From Gemmatimonas aurantiaca T-27 (GTDB lineage: Bacteria; Gemmatimonadota; Gemmatimonadetes; Gemmatimonadales; Gemmatimonadaceae), in contig NC_012489.1 of NCBI RefSeq assembly GCF_000010305.1, positions 3,231,646 to 3,295,645 of the forward strand: DNA of 64,000 nt. Direction: 5' to 3'. The notes beneath the pieces were generated by a model, which ran no database searches, had not been told where the DNA came from, and saw nothing but the letters and a program-made list of their open reading frames with translations. Made by a program: the position numbers and the translations under genes. Position 1 is the first letter of the stretch. Every line of letters starts with the position of its first letter. Below, piece after piece: positions 8,286 through 18,169 of this stretch.

Positions 8286-10598
8286 ATGCGTGTGACGACT
8301 GTCGGCGTGGTAGGCGCCGGCGCCATGGGCAGCGGGATCGCCGCCCTCGCGGCGTCAGCGGGCTGCCGCGTCGTGCTGCTCGATATTCCGGGTGACACCG
8401 ACCCGACCTCGCCCAATCGCAGTGCGCCGGCGCGCAACGGGTTGCAGAAAGCCATCAAGAGCAAACCCGCGTCGTTCATGGAAACGGCGGCCGCCGCGCG
8501 TGTGCGTACCGGCAACACCGAGGATCATCTCGCGTGGCTGGCCGAATGCGATTGGATCTGCGAAGCCATCATCGAACAACCGGCACCGAAGCAGCAGCTC
8601 TTCACGCGCATCGAAGCGTTGATGAAGCCAACGGCCATCGTGTCCTCGAACACCTCGGGGATTCCGATGGCGGTGTTGCTCGAAGGGCGCAGTGAGAAGT
8701 TCCGCCGCCGGTTCCTCGGCACGCACTTCTTCAATCCGCCGCGGTACATGCATCTGCTCGAAATCATCCCCACGCCGGAAACAGATCCGGCCGTGATCGG
8801 GGCGATGCGCGAGTTCGCCGAGCGTACGCTGGGCAAGGGCATCGTGATTGCGAAGGACGTGCCGGGGTTCATCGCGAACCGCCTCGGCGTGTATGGCATG
8901 GTCGCCACGATGCGCCGCATGCAGGAACACGGTCTGACCATCGACGAAGTGGACGGACTCACCGGCTCGCTGATCGGTCGCGCGCGCACGGCCACCTTCC
9001 GCACCGGCGATCTGTCGGGGCTCGATGTCTTGGCCCACGTGACCAAAGGCATCGGCGCTGCAACGGGTGAAGACTTTGCCTTGCCGGGGTGGATGCTGAC
9101 CGACCTCGTGGCGACCGGCAAACTGGGCGACAAGACGGGTGGTGGTTTCTACCAGAAGACCAAGACCGGCACGCTCACGTACGACTGGAAGACGTCGCAG
9201 TATGTGCCGCAGCAGCGCCTCGAAGGGGGAGACATCGGACAGGCCATCCGTCTGCCGATCGCGCAACGTTTGCCTGCCGCGAAGGCGGTGCCTGGAGCAC
9301 AGGGGGCTTTTCTGCGCGATCATCTGGTCGACGCGGCACACTACACCCTGACGCTGGCCTCGCAGCTCGGCTACGACCTCGTGGCGATCGATCGGGCGAT
9401 GGAATGGGGCTACGGTTGGGAAGCCGGTCCGTTCCAGGTGATGGACGCGCTTGGCCTCGACTGGTTGCGCGAGGAGTTCCGTGCGCACGGTCTCGACATT
9501 CCAGCGCTACTCGATCTGGCACAGGGTTCGTTCTACAAGAACGGCGAATACCTCACGTTCGAAGGCACGTACGAGCCGGTACCGGCCATCCCCGGACGCA
9601 TCTCGCTGGCGGGTCTCGCGCAAAGCGGACGTGTGCTGGAGGACAACGGGCTCTCGCGTCTCATCGATCTGGGCGACGGCGTGGCCTGCTTCGAGTTCCG
9701 CTCGAAGATGAATAGTCTGGGCGCCGGCGTACTGGAAGGGCTCGAGAAGTCGCTGCGCAAGATCGAGAAGCTGGGCTTCAATGGCCTCGTCATCGGCAAC
9801 GAAGATGCGCGCGCGTTCAGCGTGGGTGCGGATCTGTCGCTGGTATCGTTTGCGATCTCTGCCGGTGCGTGGGACGACATCGCGGTGTCGTGCAAGGCGT
9901 TTCAGGACGCGGTGATGTCCATCCGTCGGGCGCCGTTTCCCGTGGTGGTGGCGCCGGCGGGCATGACGCTGGGCGGTGGCGCCGAGTTCACGTTGCATGC
10001 CGATGCGGTGCAGGCACACGCCGAGACGTACATGGGGCTCGTGGAAGCTGGCGTGGGGCTGATTCCCGGTGGTGGTGGCACCAAGGAGTTGCTGGTGCGT
10101 TTCACTGGCGAGTTGCAGCAATACGAAGAGGTGGATCTGTTCGCCGCCGTGAAGCGCGCGTTCAAGTTGATTGCGTTCGCAACCACCAGCACGTCGGCGC
10201 CGGAAGCGAAGGCACTCGGGTTCCTGAGTTCACGCGATCGCATCAGCATGAATCGGGACCACCAGATCGCCGATGCGAAGCGACGCGTGCTCGATCTGGC
10301 GCCGGGGTATCTCCCGCCGATCGAACGCACGGTGCGCGCGCTGGGCCGCGAAGGCCTGGGCAATCTCGAGTATGCCTTGTGGGCCGCCAAAGAAGCTGGC
10401 CAGGCCAGTGCGCATGACGTACGGGTGGGGCGTGCGGCAGCCTACGTGCTGTGTGGTGGCGACGGCGCCGCGCGTGATGTGACGGAACAGGATCTGCTCG
10501 ACCTCGAGCGCGAGCAGTTCATGAGCCTCCTCGGTACCAAGGAGACACAGGAGCGCATCGCCTACACCCTCAAGACCGGCAAGCCGCTGCGCAACTGA
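8286..10598 (+). CDS. fadN: 3-hydroxyacyl-CoA dehydrogenase / enoyl-CoA hydratase fusion (FadN type)
   Basis: 770 residues. The N-terminal Rossmann fold starts VGVVGAGAMGSG (residues about 6-17, NAD binding), followed by the two dehydrogenase C-terminal domains to about residue 410. A crotonase-like hydratase domain follows (about 445-680) with FSVGADL and GMTLGGGAEF oxyanion-hole segments and a catalytic-type Glu in YMGLVEAGVGLIPGGGG. Dehydrogenase-first order matches Bacillus FadN (YusL), the reverse of E. coli FadB. It hydrates enoyl-CoA and oxidises 3-hydroxyacyl-CoA in fatty-acid beta-oxidation. GGAGAG at about 8275 is a good ribosome site. The thiolase gene follows after 23 bases. Confidence 0.92.
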   Translation: MRVTTVGVVGAGAMGSGIAALAASAGCRVVLLDIPGDTDPTSPNRSAPARNGLQKAIKSKPASFMETAAAARVRTGNTEDHLAWLAECDWICEAIIEQPAPKQQLFTRIEALMKPTAIVSSNTSGIPMAVLLEGRSEKFRRRFLGTHFFNPPRYMHLLEIIPTPETDPAVIGAMREFAERTLGKGIVIAKDVPGFIANRLGVYGMVATMRRMQEHGLTIDEVDGLTGSLIGRARTATFRTGDLSGLDVLAHVTKGIGAATGEDFALPGWMLTDLVATGKLGDKTGGGFYQKTKTGTLTYDWKTSQYVPQQRLEGGDIGQAIRLPIAQRLPAAKAVPGAQGAFLRDHLVDAAHYTLTLASQLGYDLVAIDRAMEWGYGWEAGPFQVMDALGLDWLREEFRAHGLDIPALLDLAQGSFYKNGEYLTFEGTYEPVPAIPGRISLAGLAQSGRVLEDNGLSRLIDLGDGVACFEFRSKMNSLGAGVLEGLEKSLRKIEKLGFNGLVIGNEDARAFSVGADLSLVSFAISAGAWDDIAVSCKAFQDAVMSIRRAPFPVVVAPAGMTLGGGAEFTLHADAVQAHAETYMGLVEAGVGLIPGGGGTKELLVRFTGELQQYEEVDLFAAVKRAFKLIAFATTSTSAPEAKALGFLSSRDRISMNRDHQIADAKRRVLDLAPGYLPPIERTVRALGREGLGNLEYALWAAKEAGQASAHDVRVGRAAAYVLCGGDGAARDVTEQDLLDLEREQFMSLLGTKETQERIAYTLKTGKPLRN

Positions 10599-10621
10599 GC
10601 GCGCGACAGGAGAAACGAGCA

Positions 10622-11785
10622 ATGACCGAGGTCGTGATCGTCAGTAGTGCCCGCAGCGCCGTGGCCCGAGGCAAGGCCGATGGTGCGCTGGCCGCGGTGC
10701 ATCCGGTGGATCTGTCTTCGGCGGTGATGAAAGCCGCTATCGATCGTGCGGGTATCGATCCCGAGATCATCGAAGATGTGCAGTGGGGCTGTGCGATGCC
10801 GGAGGCGTCGCAGGGGCTCAATCACGCGCGGCTGGCATGGCTGCGCGGCGGTTTTCCCGTGTCGACAGCGGCGGCAACCATCAACCGCTTCTGTTCATCG
10901 GGGCTGCAGTCGGTGGCCTATGCATCGCAGGCCATCATTGCTGGCCAGGGTGACGCCGTGATGGCCGGTGGCATCGAAATGATGTCGCAGGTGCCGATGT
11001 CGGGTTACAACGCGCGTCTGTCACCGGAGATCACCGAGTCGTACATCGGCATGGGCTTCACGGCAGAACGTGTCGCGAAGCGCTGGGAGATCACGCGCGA
11101 ACAGCAGGACCAGTTTGCCTACGACAGCCAGCGCAAGGCCGTGGCTGCGTTGGCCTCCGGCGTGTTCGCGAAGGAGATCGTGCCCATCACCACGCAGCGG
11201 TACTCGTGGAAGGGCGCCGAGAAGACGGTGAAGGACGTGGTGTTCGATGTGGACGAATGCCCGCGTGCGGAAACCACCGTGGAGGGTCTGAACAAACTGC
11301 GTCCCGCGTTTGTCCCCACGGGTTCGGTCACGGCCGGCAACGCGAGTCCCTACTCCGATGGCGCGGCGGCCGTGCTGATGATGCGCGCCGACAAAGCGAA
11401 GGAACTCGGACTCACGCCGATCGCACGCTTCGTGAGTTTTGCGGTGGCTGGTGTCGACCCCGACATCATGGGCGTGGGGCCGATCAAGGCCGTACCCAAG
11501 GCGCTCAAGCGCGCTGGCCTCACCCTCGCAGATCTCAAACTGATCGAGTTCAACGAAGCCTTCGCCGCGCAGGCGCTGGCCGTCATCAAGGAACTCGATA
11601 TGCCCACCGACATCATCAACGTGAACGGTGGCGCCATCGCCCTGGGCCATCCGCTCGGAGCCACCGGCGCCAAGCTCACCACCCAACTGGTGCACGAGCT
11701 GCATCGCCGCGGTGGCGGATACGGCATGGTGACCATGTGCATTGGCGGAGGTATGGGAGCAGCGGGGGTCTTCGAGGTGTTTTAA
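10622..11785 (+). CDS. fadA: Acetyl-CoA acyltransferase (3-ketoacyl-CoA thiolase)
   Basis: 387 residues, the usual length for a thiolase II subunit. The nucleophile is Cys91 in [10 protein letters not shown], the His is H343 in GHPLGATG, and the second Cys is C373 in TMCIGGGMG. It catalyses the last step of beta-oxidation, releasing acetyl-CoA. AGGAGA lies 8 bases before the ATG, and the gene sits 23 bases after the fadN-like gene, so both are one operon carrying hydration, oxidation and thiolysis. No acyl-CoA dehydrogenase is adjacent. Confidence 0.95.
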   Translation: MTEVVIVSSARSAVARGKADGALAAVHPVDLSSAVMKAAIDRAGIDPEIIEDVQWGCAMPEASQGLNHARLAWLRGGFPVSTAAATINRFCSSGLQSVAYASQAIIAGQGDAVMAGGIEMMSQVPMSGYNARLSPEITESYIGMGFTAERVAKRWEITREQQDQFAYDSQRKAVAALASGVFAKEIVPITTQRYSWKGAEKTVKDVVFDVDECPRAETTVEGLNKLRPAFVPTGSVTAGNASPYSDGAAAVLMMRADKAKELGLTPIARFVSFAVAGVDPDIMGVGPIKAVPKALKRAGLTLADLKLIEFNEAFAAQALAVIKELDMPTDIINVNGGAIALGHPLGATGAKLTTQLVHELHRRGGGYGMVTMCIGGGMGAAGVFEVF

Positions 11786-11811
11786 CTGCTTGGACTGCGG
11801 GGGCTGGAACG

Positions 11812-12032
11812 ACGGAAGCTGGTGAAACGGGAGCTGGGACCACGGGAGCTGGTGGGACGGGAGCTGGACCTACGGGGAAAAACGGGAGCTGGCACCACGG
11901 CTCCGCTGAAGCGGCCGTTGGTCCAGCTCCCGTTCTTACCCGTTCCACCAGCTCCCGTTTCACCAGCTCCCGTTCCACCAGCTCCCGTGGGTCCAGCTCC
12001 CGTCGTTCCAGCTTCCGCCCCACCAGCCCCGC
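11812..12032. repeat. Inverted pair of 15-bp tandem repeat arrays
   Basis: Left array: ACGGGAGCTGG-type units at 11812, 11827, 11842, 11857 and 11882, plus a degenerate one at 11872, with a strict 15-bp period for the first five. Right array: CCAGCTCCCGT units at 11923, 11948, 11963, 11978 and 11993 with degenerate ones at 12008 and 12023, again on a 15-bp grid. The right array is the reverse complement of the left, so a transcript could fold into a hairpin with arms of about 90-110 bases and a centre near 11893-11922. It fills the space between the convergent thiolase and 5'-nucleotidase genes. The frames through it encode only Pro/Ala/Val or Arg/Glu/Leu repeats and are not likely genes. Confidence 0.9.
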
Positions 12033-12071
12033 AGTTCACGCCCCCTCCCAATCCGCCGAAGCCCTGCCGTA

Positions 12072-13631
12072 CTACCGATCCAGCCGCCTCACGCGTCCCG
12101 TAGGCGGCATGACGATCCGGCCGTTCATGCGCTCGAGATGTTGCATGACCAGATCCGCCGTGCGCGGAAAATTCGCCGGCGTGCGTTCATGCTCGGCACA
12201 CACCGCCGCCGCTTCGGGAATGCGATAGCCATCGCCACTCCGGCAGGCCGGGTACGTCACGAACGACAAACGCACCGTGTCATTCGGTGCGATCACACGC
12301 CCGTCGTCCCGGGTGAGCGGTCCGATCACCCGCGCACCACTCGGCTGGCGCGCGTCGAACTGGAAACGCACCCCGCTCACCTGCGGATAGGGCCCCCCTC
12401 CCAGTCCACCGCGGCGGATGCCCACTTCGATCAACTCGCGCAGGCGGGCACCGGTGATCGGGAACGTGACCGCGCGCGTTTCATCGGCAAACAGGAAGAT
12501 CCCTTCGATCATGTGCCGTGTGATCGGGCCCGCCGGCATGATGTCGTCGAAACGCAGTGCACCGGAGTTGATTATCGCAACATCGGCATTGGTGCCCGCG
12601 CGCATCGCATCCACGATCATGTTGCCGAACGGACTCTCCCGCTTGGAGATGGAGTCGATGGCGTTGATGGGCTCGGGGGCGATGCCGAGCACACGATCGG
12701 GGCCAATGCGCCGCGTGAGCGTGTCGCGCCAACGATGCACCGCCGCACGGGTGACCGGATCGTCCGGCATGCCCGCGACAAAATGCACCTCCTGATCGTG
12801 CACGGCCCAGCCGGTGCCGCTCTTCGTGAACGTCACCAGATAGGCCGTGCGGGAGTTGGACACCGCCTTCACCACCACACGACCACCCAGTGCCACACGC
12901 TTGCCGTCGTGATCGTGTCCGCCGAGGATGCTGTGAATACGCGGTTCACGGGCCAGCGTCGTCGAATCCTCGTACATGAGCCGATGGGTGAGTCCCACAA
13001 TCAGGTCGGCCCCCTGCTGCTGGAGCGTGTCGACCAGCGCCGTCGTCACGGAATCGGCGTTGCGGCAGCGCACATAGGCGGGATACTCGAGCACGATGTT
13101 GGTGCCAAAGATGCCGACCTTGGCGCCGGCCACACGGACCGTGTCCCATCCGCGCACCCCGGGAAACGCGGCACCATTCGACTCGGTGCAATTGCCAGAC
13201 AGCCACCGGAACTTCGATTCACCCAACCGCGCCACCAGATTCGCGCGCGAACCGTCGAACTCGTGGTTGCCAAGTGCCGCCCAATCGAGACGCGCCGCGT
13301 TGAAGCCGTCCACCATCTGTGCACCACCGTACCACTTGCTCAGCACACTGGGTGACAGCACGTCACCGGCCAGCACGAACAGCACACGCGATCCGGTGAC
13401 CCGCTCTACTGAATCGCGAAACGCCGCCACGCGCGCCAGTCCGCCTGTGCCATCACGCAGTGTATCGGTGACGTAGACGTCGTTGACCAACAGCATGCGC
13501 ACCGTTGGCGTCGCTGAAGCCGCTGCGAGTGGGCCAGCAGATTCCGCACCACGTCCCGTCCGACAGGCCGCGGCGACGGCCACACACACACTCGCGAGCA
13601 CCGCACCACGCCACATGGTGCGCCAGGACAT
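12072..13631 (-). CDS. UshA/5'-nucleotidase-family lipoprotein
   Basis: 519 residues from ATG 13631, which overlaps the ispH stop by one base (TGATG), so translation is probably coupled. The hydrophobic leader ends at Cys23 (AAAC), a weak lipobox. The metallophosphatase domain (about 43-290) has AGDVLSPS (D90), GNHEFD (N122, H123), GLTH and GGHDHD. The first motif reads NDVY, so the metal ligand His of the usual NDxH is Tyr53 here. The C-terminal 5'-nucleotidase domain (about 320-500) contains NSGALRFD and a substrate-type loop. Expected role: periplasmic hydrolysis of nucleotides or related phosphoesters. A longer frame upstream overlaps ispH and is rejected as start. Confidence 0.85.
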   Translation of the reverse strand: MSWRTMWRGAVLASVCVAVAAACRTGRGAESAGPLAAASATPTVRMLLVNDVYVTDTLRDGTGGLARVAAFRDSVERVTGSRVLFVLAGDVLSPSVLSKWYGGAQMVDGFNAARLDWAALGNHEFDGSRANLVARLGESKFRWLSGNCTESNGAAFPGVRGWDTVRVAGAKVGIFGTNIVLEYPAYVRCRNADSVTTALVDTLQQQGADLIVGLTHRLMYEDSTTLAREPRIHSILGGHDHDGKRVALGGRVVVKAVSNSRTAYLVTFTKSGTGWAVHDQEVHFVAGMPDDPVTRAAVHRWRDTLTRRIGPDRVLGIAPEPINAIDSISKRESPFGNMIVDAMRAGTNADVAIINSGALRFDDIMPAGPITRHMIEGIFLFADETRAVTFPITGARLRELIEVGIRRGGLGGGPYPQVSGVRFQFDARQPSGARVIGPLTRDDGRVIAPNDTVRLSFVTYPACRSGDGYRIPEAAAVCAEHERTPANFPRTADLVMQHLERMNGRIVMPPTGRVRRLDR

Positions 13632-14944
13632 CAGATGATGCTCCCCGCGTCCACGCCACGAATGGCGAAGACCCGCGCCACAGCCTGACCGATCTTGTTG
13701 TTCGGCGTGCTGGCCCCTGCCGTGATACCAATGCGCAGCGGACCCGTCGTCGGCAGCCACGACGACATTTCGTCTTCGTGGTGTTTGGCACCAATGCGAC
13801 GATATCGCACGCGGTTTTCCGCGACGTCGATCTCATCGGGGTCCGCAATGTGATACGTCGGCACCTGTTCGGCGCACAACGCCGCCAGTGAGATGGTGTT
13901 GCTGGAGTTGTAGCCGCCCACCACCACCATCAGGTCGAGCGGATCACGCAACAGCTCCATCACCGCATCCTGCCGGTCCTGCGTGGCACTGCAGATAGTG
14001 TCGAAGGTGCGGAAATGCTCGGCGCGATGGGCCTCGCCGTACCCACGCGTCATCGACTCTCCAACGGCCGCCCCGATCGCCAGCGACTCACGCGCCAGCA
14101 TCGTGGTCTGGTTGGCCACACCGACCCGCTCCAGATGCACATCCGGATCGAATCCATCACTGGCCGCCTTGGCAAACCGCTCCAGGAACGCCTCGCGCGA
14201 GAGCGGCTCACGGGCCGGTTGCACACCAGCCCGGTCCTCCAGGTAGTCCATCACCAGCTCCGCCTCAGCCATGTCGCGCACGACGAGATACTGCCCGCCA
14301 TTGTACTTCTCCACCTGCGACGCGGTGGCCCGCGTCTCTTCGTGGTAGTACTTGCCATGAATCAGGGACGTGAACCCATCACGGGCGTAGGCCTCCACCC
14401 GTTTCCACACGTTGAGCACCGAACCACAGGTGGTGTCGACCACCACACACCCCAGCTCACGCAGGGTCTGGAAATCCTGAATGGTCACGCCGAACGCGGG
14501 CAGGATCACCACATCTTTGGGTTCCACAGGGGCGTAGTCGAACCCTTTGCCTTTCGCCGACAGGAAGATGACCCCCATCTCCTGCAGCTTGGCATTCACG
14601 TGCGGATTGTGAATGATCTCGCCAGCGAGGAAGATGCGTCGCTCCGGAAACTTGCGGCGCGTCTGGTACGCATAGTCCACGGCCCGCTCCACGCCGTAGC
14701 AGAACCCGAATTCACGGGCCAGGCGGATCGTGGTATCACCGGCCTCGAGCGCGTAGTCGCGCTCGCGCAGCAGGTCGACCAAGTGACCGGTGTAGTCAGC
14801 GGCCAATGTCTCCTGCACTTCGGCCTTGAGCCCAAATCCCTTGCGGATATAGGCACCGGAGGCGTCGGCGGCGGCGGAACCGGGAGCGCCGGTGGTGCGA
14901 ACGCCGGCCGCGGTCGCCGACGTGTCTGACGGGGTATTCGACAT
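13631..14944 (-). CDS. ispH: 4-hydroxy-3-methylbut-2-enyl diphosphate reductase (long, plant/cyanobacterial type)
   Basis: 437 residues. It makes isopentenyl and dimethylallyl diphosphate in the last step of the non-mevalonate (MEP) isoprenoid pathway. The three cysteines of the iron-sulfur cluster are C82 (AREFGFCYGVERAV), C173 (VDTTCGSV) and C318 (DTICSATQDRQ). The sequence is longer than the roughly 310-residue E. coli enzyme and matches the plant/cyanobacterial subgroup. Residues 1-30 are a low-complexity Ala/Ser/Thr leader that may be dispensable. The downstream nucleotidase overlaps its stop codon. Confidence 0.95.
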   Translation of the reverse strand: MSNTPSDTSATAAGVRTTGAPGSAAADASGAYIRKGFGLKAEVQETLAADYTGHLVDLLRERDYALEAGDTTIRLAREFGFCYGVERAVDYAYQTRRKFPERRIFLAGEIIHNPHVNAKLQEMGVIFLSAKGKGFDYAPVEPKDVVILPAFGVTIQDFQTLRELGCVVVDTTCGSVLNVWKRVEAYARDGFTSLIHGKYYHEETRATASQVEKYNGGQYLVVRDMAEAELVMDYLEDRAGVQPAREPLSREAFLERFAKAASDGFDPDVHLERVGVANQTTMLARESLAIGAAVGESMTRGYGEAHRAEHFRTFDTICSATQDRQDAVMELLRDPLDLMVVVGGYNSSNTISLAALCAEQVPTYHIADPDEIDVAENRVRYRRIGAKHHEDEMSSWLPTTGPLRIGITAGASTPNNKIGQAVARVFAIRGVDAGSII

Positions 14945-15082
14945 ACGTCTAATCTAGCAATTCGTCGGCAGGGCACGTCCCCGTGCCTGCGAGGTACAAC
15001 CCAAGGTGTCGTGACCGCGTCGTGACGCGGGTCGGGGAATCCCCTCTGGCCGATTCGTGCGCACGCCCGCACCCTCCAAGCC

Positions 15083-15991
15083 ATGTATCGGACCATTCTC
15101 GTACCCCATGACGGCTCCGCGCCCAGCGCTCGGACCTTGCCGCTCGCGGCCGCCATCGCCCGTCACACCGGCGCCGCTGTCCACGTGGCCATCGTACACG
15201 ACCCCAGCACCTACATCCCGTTTGTGCCAGGCGAAGTGGCCATCCCCGTGTTTGACCAGGAACTCGTGGCCACACACCGGCAACACGACCAGAAGCTGCT
15301 CGACGGCGCGGTGGAGCAACTGCGGGCACTTGGCGTGACGGCCAGCGGCGCCCTGCTCGAAGGCACGGTCGTGGAGGCCCTGGTGGAGTATGCCCAGCAA
15401 GCGGCTGTGGACATGACCATCATGGGCACGCACGGGCGCAGTGGCTTCGAGCGCATGCGGTTGGGGAGCATTGCCACGGCCTTCCTCACGCGGGCGACCA
15501 TGCCGGTGCTGCTGGTCCCGGCGGCCGACGAATATGTCGGCGACCACCTGCCTGGCGGCACCTTGTTGTGCCCACTGGATGGCTCGCCGTTCGCCGAATC
15601 GATGCTGCCGCACGCCACAGCCTTCGCCGAAGCGCTGGGACTCCGCATGCACCTGATCGGCGTCGCTGTGCCGCATGCCATTCCCATGGCGCCGTTCGGG
15701 GCAGAGGCACTCCTCGCAGACCACGACGCATTGGACGCCGAGGCGTCGGGACGCGAAGACTATCTCGAGCGGGTGGCGAGCGAATGCCCGGCTGGCACCA
15801 CCTGGTCTGCCGTGCACGACATGAGTGTCGCGCGTGCGGTGCAGGACGCGGCCGGTGATCAGGGGGCTGGTGCGATCGCCATGGCCACACATGGCCGCGG
15901 CGGATTCAAGCGCCTCGTCCTGGGCAGCGTGACGGACGAAGTACTGCGTGGCGCCAAGGTGCCCGTTCTCGTGTACCGGAAACAGGACTGA
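15083..15991 (+). CDS. Tandem universal stress protein
   Basis: 302 residues holding two UspA domains (about 1-148 and 153-300). Both carry the ATP-binding type loop: [16 protein letters not shown] in the first and [16 protein letters not shown] in the second. Each begins with a LVPHDGS- or LCPLDGS-type strand. Such fused Usp proteins are cytoplasmic and linked to stress survival; the ligand is inferred from the motifs. The gene stands alone between a divergent ispH and a convergent gene, with 91 bases of upstream sequence to its start. Confidence 0.9.
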   Translation: MYRTILVPHDGSAPSARTLPLAAAIARHTGAAVHVAIVHDPSTYIPFVPGEVAIPVFDQELVATHRQHDQKLLDGAVEQLRALGVTASGALLEGTVVEALVEYAQQAAVDMTIMGTHGRSGFERMRLGSIATAFLTRATMPVLLVPAADEYVGDHLPGGTLLCPLDGSPFAESMLPHATAFAEALGLRMHLIGVAVPHAIPMAPFGAEALLADHDALDAEASGREDYLERVASECPAGTTWSAVHDMSVARAVQDAAGDQGAGAIAMATHGRGGFKRLVLGSVTDEVLRGAKVPVLVYRKQD

Positions 15992-16013
15992 CCGACCGCC
16001 GTCTCAGTCGTTG

Positions 16014-16565
16014 TCAGTCATTCGAGGCGGCAAACAACTCGGGCGCCAGCCACGGGGCCAGCGCGTACGCGACCATCGGTTCGTAGGCGCGCTGGCGATC
16101 CACCAGACCAGCCGTGAGAATGCCCACTGCGCCCTGTCCGTGTTTGGTGCCGGTCACTCGGGCCACGGCGTCCATCGCGTATCCCAGCTCCTGCCCGTCG
16201 CGAATGCGCGCGGCCACGATGTCGGGGATGGGCATCGACAACGATCCGCCCATCCCCTCCTGTCCATTGGCATCCACCACCACGGCCCAGGCGCAGCTAC
16301 GCATCGCGCCGTCGGGGAGAACCACGATGCCCCCTTCCAACCCGACCCCCAGCGTGCCCGCACCGGCCACCAACGCGAGTTGGGCCCGCTGCCTCGCACC
16401 ATCCTGAGTTTCCGCGTCGCCCACGGGTTGATCCGGCACACCACTGGGCACCGACACGCCCATCACGTCGGCATCCGGAACGAGTCGCGTCACGATCGCA
16501 CGCACCGCCGCGATCTTGACCGGATTGGTGGAGCCGACGACCACACGACGAAAAGAATCGAGCAC
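16014..16565 (-). CDS. Inosine/xanthosine triphosphatase (YjjX / DUF84 family)
   Basis: 184 residues from GTG 16565. The core begins [19 protein letters not shown], the family's nucleotide-binding start. GLEGGI and the C-terminal segment [19 protein letters not shown], with the conserved KHGQGAVG, are also present. Members hydrolyse non-canonical ITP/XTP to keep them out of nucleic acids. The frame extends in phase to GTG 16664, adding 33 residues without family similarity. A -10-like TATACT at 16668-16673 would put transcription start at or after that codon, so I favour the shorter form. No clear ribosome site supports either start. Confidence 0.8.
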   Translation of the reverse strand: MLDSFRRVVVGSTNPVKIAAVRAIVTRLVPDADVMGVSVPSGVPDQPVGDAETQDGARQRAQLALVAGAGTLGVGLEGGIVVLPDGAMRSCAWAVVVDANGQEGMGGSLSMPIPDIVAARIRDGQELGYAMDAVARVTGTKHGQGAVGILTAGLVDRQRAYEPMVAYALAPWLAPELFAASND

Positions 16566-16732
16566 GGGCAGTGAGCGAGCGGTGAGCAGAGCGTGGTCGC
16601 AGAGCGGGGACACCAAGCGCGGGCGCACAATTCCCTGCCGCGGCTTGCTCGCAGCGACCTGCACCCCAGTATAAGCTTAACCAACACCAACGGGCGCCCA
16701 CCGCATGGGCGTTCACCGATCACCCCCGCTGC

Positions 16733-17386
16733 ATGACCGTCTCGCACACCGACGCGCGGACTGTGGCGGCGAGCGAGCGACTTTCCGGTCCGCTGCCGCC
16801 CCGCACGCGCCTCTGGCTCGATTTCGTCAATACCGATGCCGCCGCGCAATCGCCTGGCGGGGATTTGTTGCGGGACTTCGAGGCGTTGCTGCACTGGTTG
16901 CAGCAGCAGGTGGCGGTCGACGATGAACGGGCGGCTGGTATCCGGCGTCGTGCCGTGTTGCAGCCGGCAGCCGCTGCGGCGACCCTCGTGGATGCCCGCC
17001 GCGTCCGAGCCGCCCTGCGGGCGCTTTCAGAACGCGGGGAACAGGTCGTCCGCGTACGTGACGACGCGGTGGTGGAGATCAATCGCGTGCTGGGACGCAG
17101 TGCGGGCACCCGTCGCATCGATCCACACACCGACGGTGGCTACACGCGCAGCTTCGTGCCCACGGGTGACGCCTTCGCCGGCCTGATGATCCCGATCGTG
17201 GAGTCGGCCGCCGAATCTCTGGTGTATCAGGAGCTGGGACGTATCCGGCGTTGCGCCGATCCCCGCTGTCATCGGGTGTTCCTCGATGCCACAAAAAACG
17301 GCCTGCGTCGCTGGTGTGACATGGGCACCTGTGGAAATCGGGCCAAGGCCGCGCGTCACCGGGCGCGGAGTGCGGGGGCGCGTTGA
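16733..17386 (+). CDS. CGNR zinc-finger protein (ABATE-domain putative regulator)
   Basis: 217 residues. The N-terminal ABATE domain (about 27-160) begins LWLDFVNTDA. The C-terminal CGNR motif follows: C174-x4-C179, then C195-x4-C200 with CGNRAKAARHRAR. Four Cys should bind zinc, and the basic tail suggests DNA contact. The family is described as putative stress-induced transcription regulators; few members are characterised. GTG and ATG starts are possible and I kept the ATG at 16733. Confidence 0.88.
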   Translation: MTVSHTDARTVAASERLSGPLPPRTRLWLDFVNTDAAAQSPGGDLLRDFEALLHWLQQQVAVDDERAAGIRRRAVLQPAAAAATLVDARRVRAALRALSERGEQVVRVRDDAVVEINRVLGRSAGTRRIDPHTDGGYTRSFVPTGDAFAGLMIPIVESAAESLVYQELGRIRRCADPRCHRVFLDATKNGLRRWCDMGTCGNRAKAARHRARSAGAR

Positions 17387-17427
17387 GTAAAGGCCTGTTC
17401 CGCGATGAGAGGTTTCGGCACTTACCA

Positions 17428-17482
17428 CGTTTCGCATCGTCGCGCGTCGCGCTGTCGCGCTTCGTGTTGTCGCGTTTCGCAT
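17428..17482. repeat. Short low-complexity GTCGCG repeat before a start codon
   Basis: The 10-mer CGTTTCGCAT occurs at 17428-17437 and 17473-17482, with degenerate TGTCGCG units between. The second copy includes the start ATG of the next gene, so the repeat occupies its leader. I see no obvious ribosome-binding site. Confidence 0.5.
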
Positions 17483-18146
17483 GATCACGCCACATACACC
17501 AGCGGGCACGGTCGACGCACAGGACCCGGCGCACACCCCGGATCGGGATCTCACACTCGAACGCGGCTTTGTCGCCTCACTGCGCTGGCTGGTCTCGGAA
17601 GGGGATGCCCGTGGCGTTCGACGCATCGCGGTGGAACTGCGCGCGTTGCGCGAGGCGCTGACCACGCTCGACGAGACCCGTCTTGCCCGCGACGAACATG
17701 CCCGACGCGCCTCAGAGCTCGATCGAGAACTGCACGCCGCCATCGCGATGCTCGGCCCGGGCACAACGGTCAACGGCAGCGGCGGCCTGGTACAGCGCCT
17801 CATACGCCTGCGGGAGCGCCTGGCCGAAGACACCATGTCGCGCGAACAACTGGCCGTCGAACGGGACGCCTGGCGGGCAATGTGTTCGTTGCTCACACAA
17901 ACCCGCGCTGGCATGCAGGACCTGCTCGAGCGCACCGAACGCGACCATCGACGCACCTCGGCGGAAGTCGCCGTCCTGCGCGAACGGGTGGCGGAGCTGA
18001 CGGCCATGCATGACGACACCGCCGCGCAAACTGCGCTCGCCCGACAGCAACTGGTCGACCTGCGCGAACAACTCACCCGCTGGAGTGGCACCGTCGAGCG
18101 GGCGTTGGGCGAATTGTTGCAGGGTGCGCGCGAGCTCGCAGACTGA
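17481..18146 (+). CDS. Predicted coiled-coil protein of unknown function
   Basis: 221 residues, almost entirely charged helix. Two long heptad-rich regions (about 35-95 and 105-215) are split by a short Gly-rich turn, LGPGTTVNGSGG (about 92-103), which suggests a helical hairpin. There is no signal peptide or membrane segment, so it is probably cytoplasmic. I recognise no family. It lies 94 bases after the CGNR gene and 23 bases before the acetyltransferase gene on the same strand, so co-transcription with the latter is likely. Confidence 0.7.
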   Translation: MITPHTPAGTVDAQDPAHTPDRDLTLERGFVASLRWLVSEGDARGVRRIAVELRALREALTTLDETRLARDEHARRASELDRELHAAIAMLGPGTTVNGSGGLVQRLIRLRERLAEDTMSREQLAVERDAWRAMCSLLTQTRAGMQDLLERTERDHRRTSAEVAVLRERVAELTAMHDDTAAQTALARQQLVDLREQLTRWSGTVERALGELLQGARELAD

Positions 18147-18169
18147 CCGCACACTCGGGCTGCCTACAC

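Noticed and set aside
11822-12103. Pro/Ala/Val repeat-encoding frames across the 15-bp arrays
   Set aside because: They have no ribosome site or conserved start, and both strands give equally open repeat frames because of the repeat itself.
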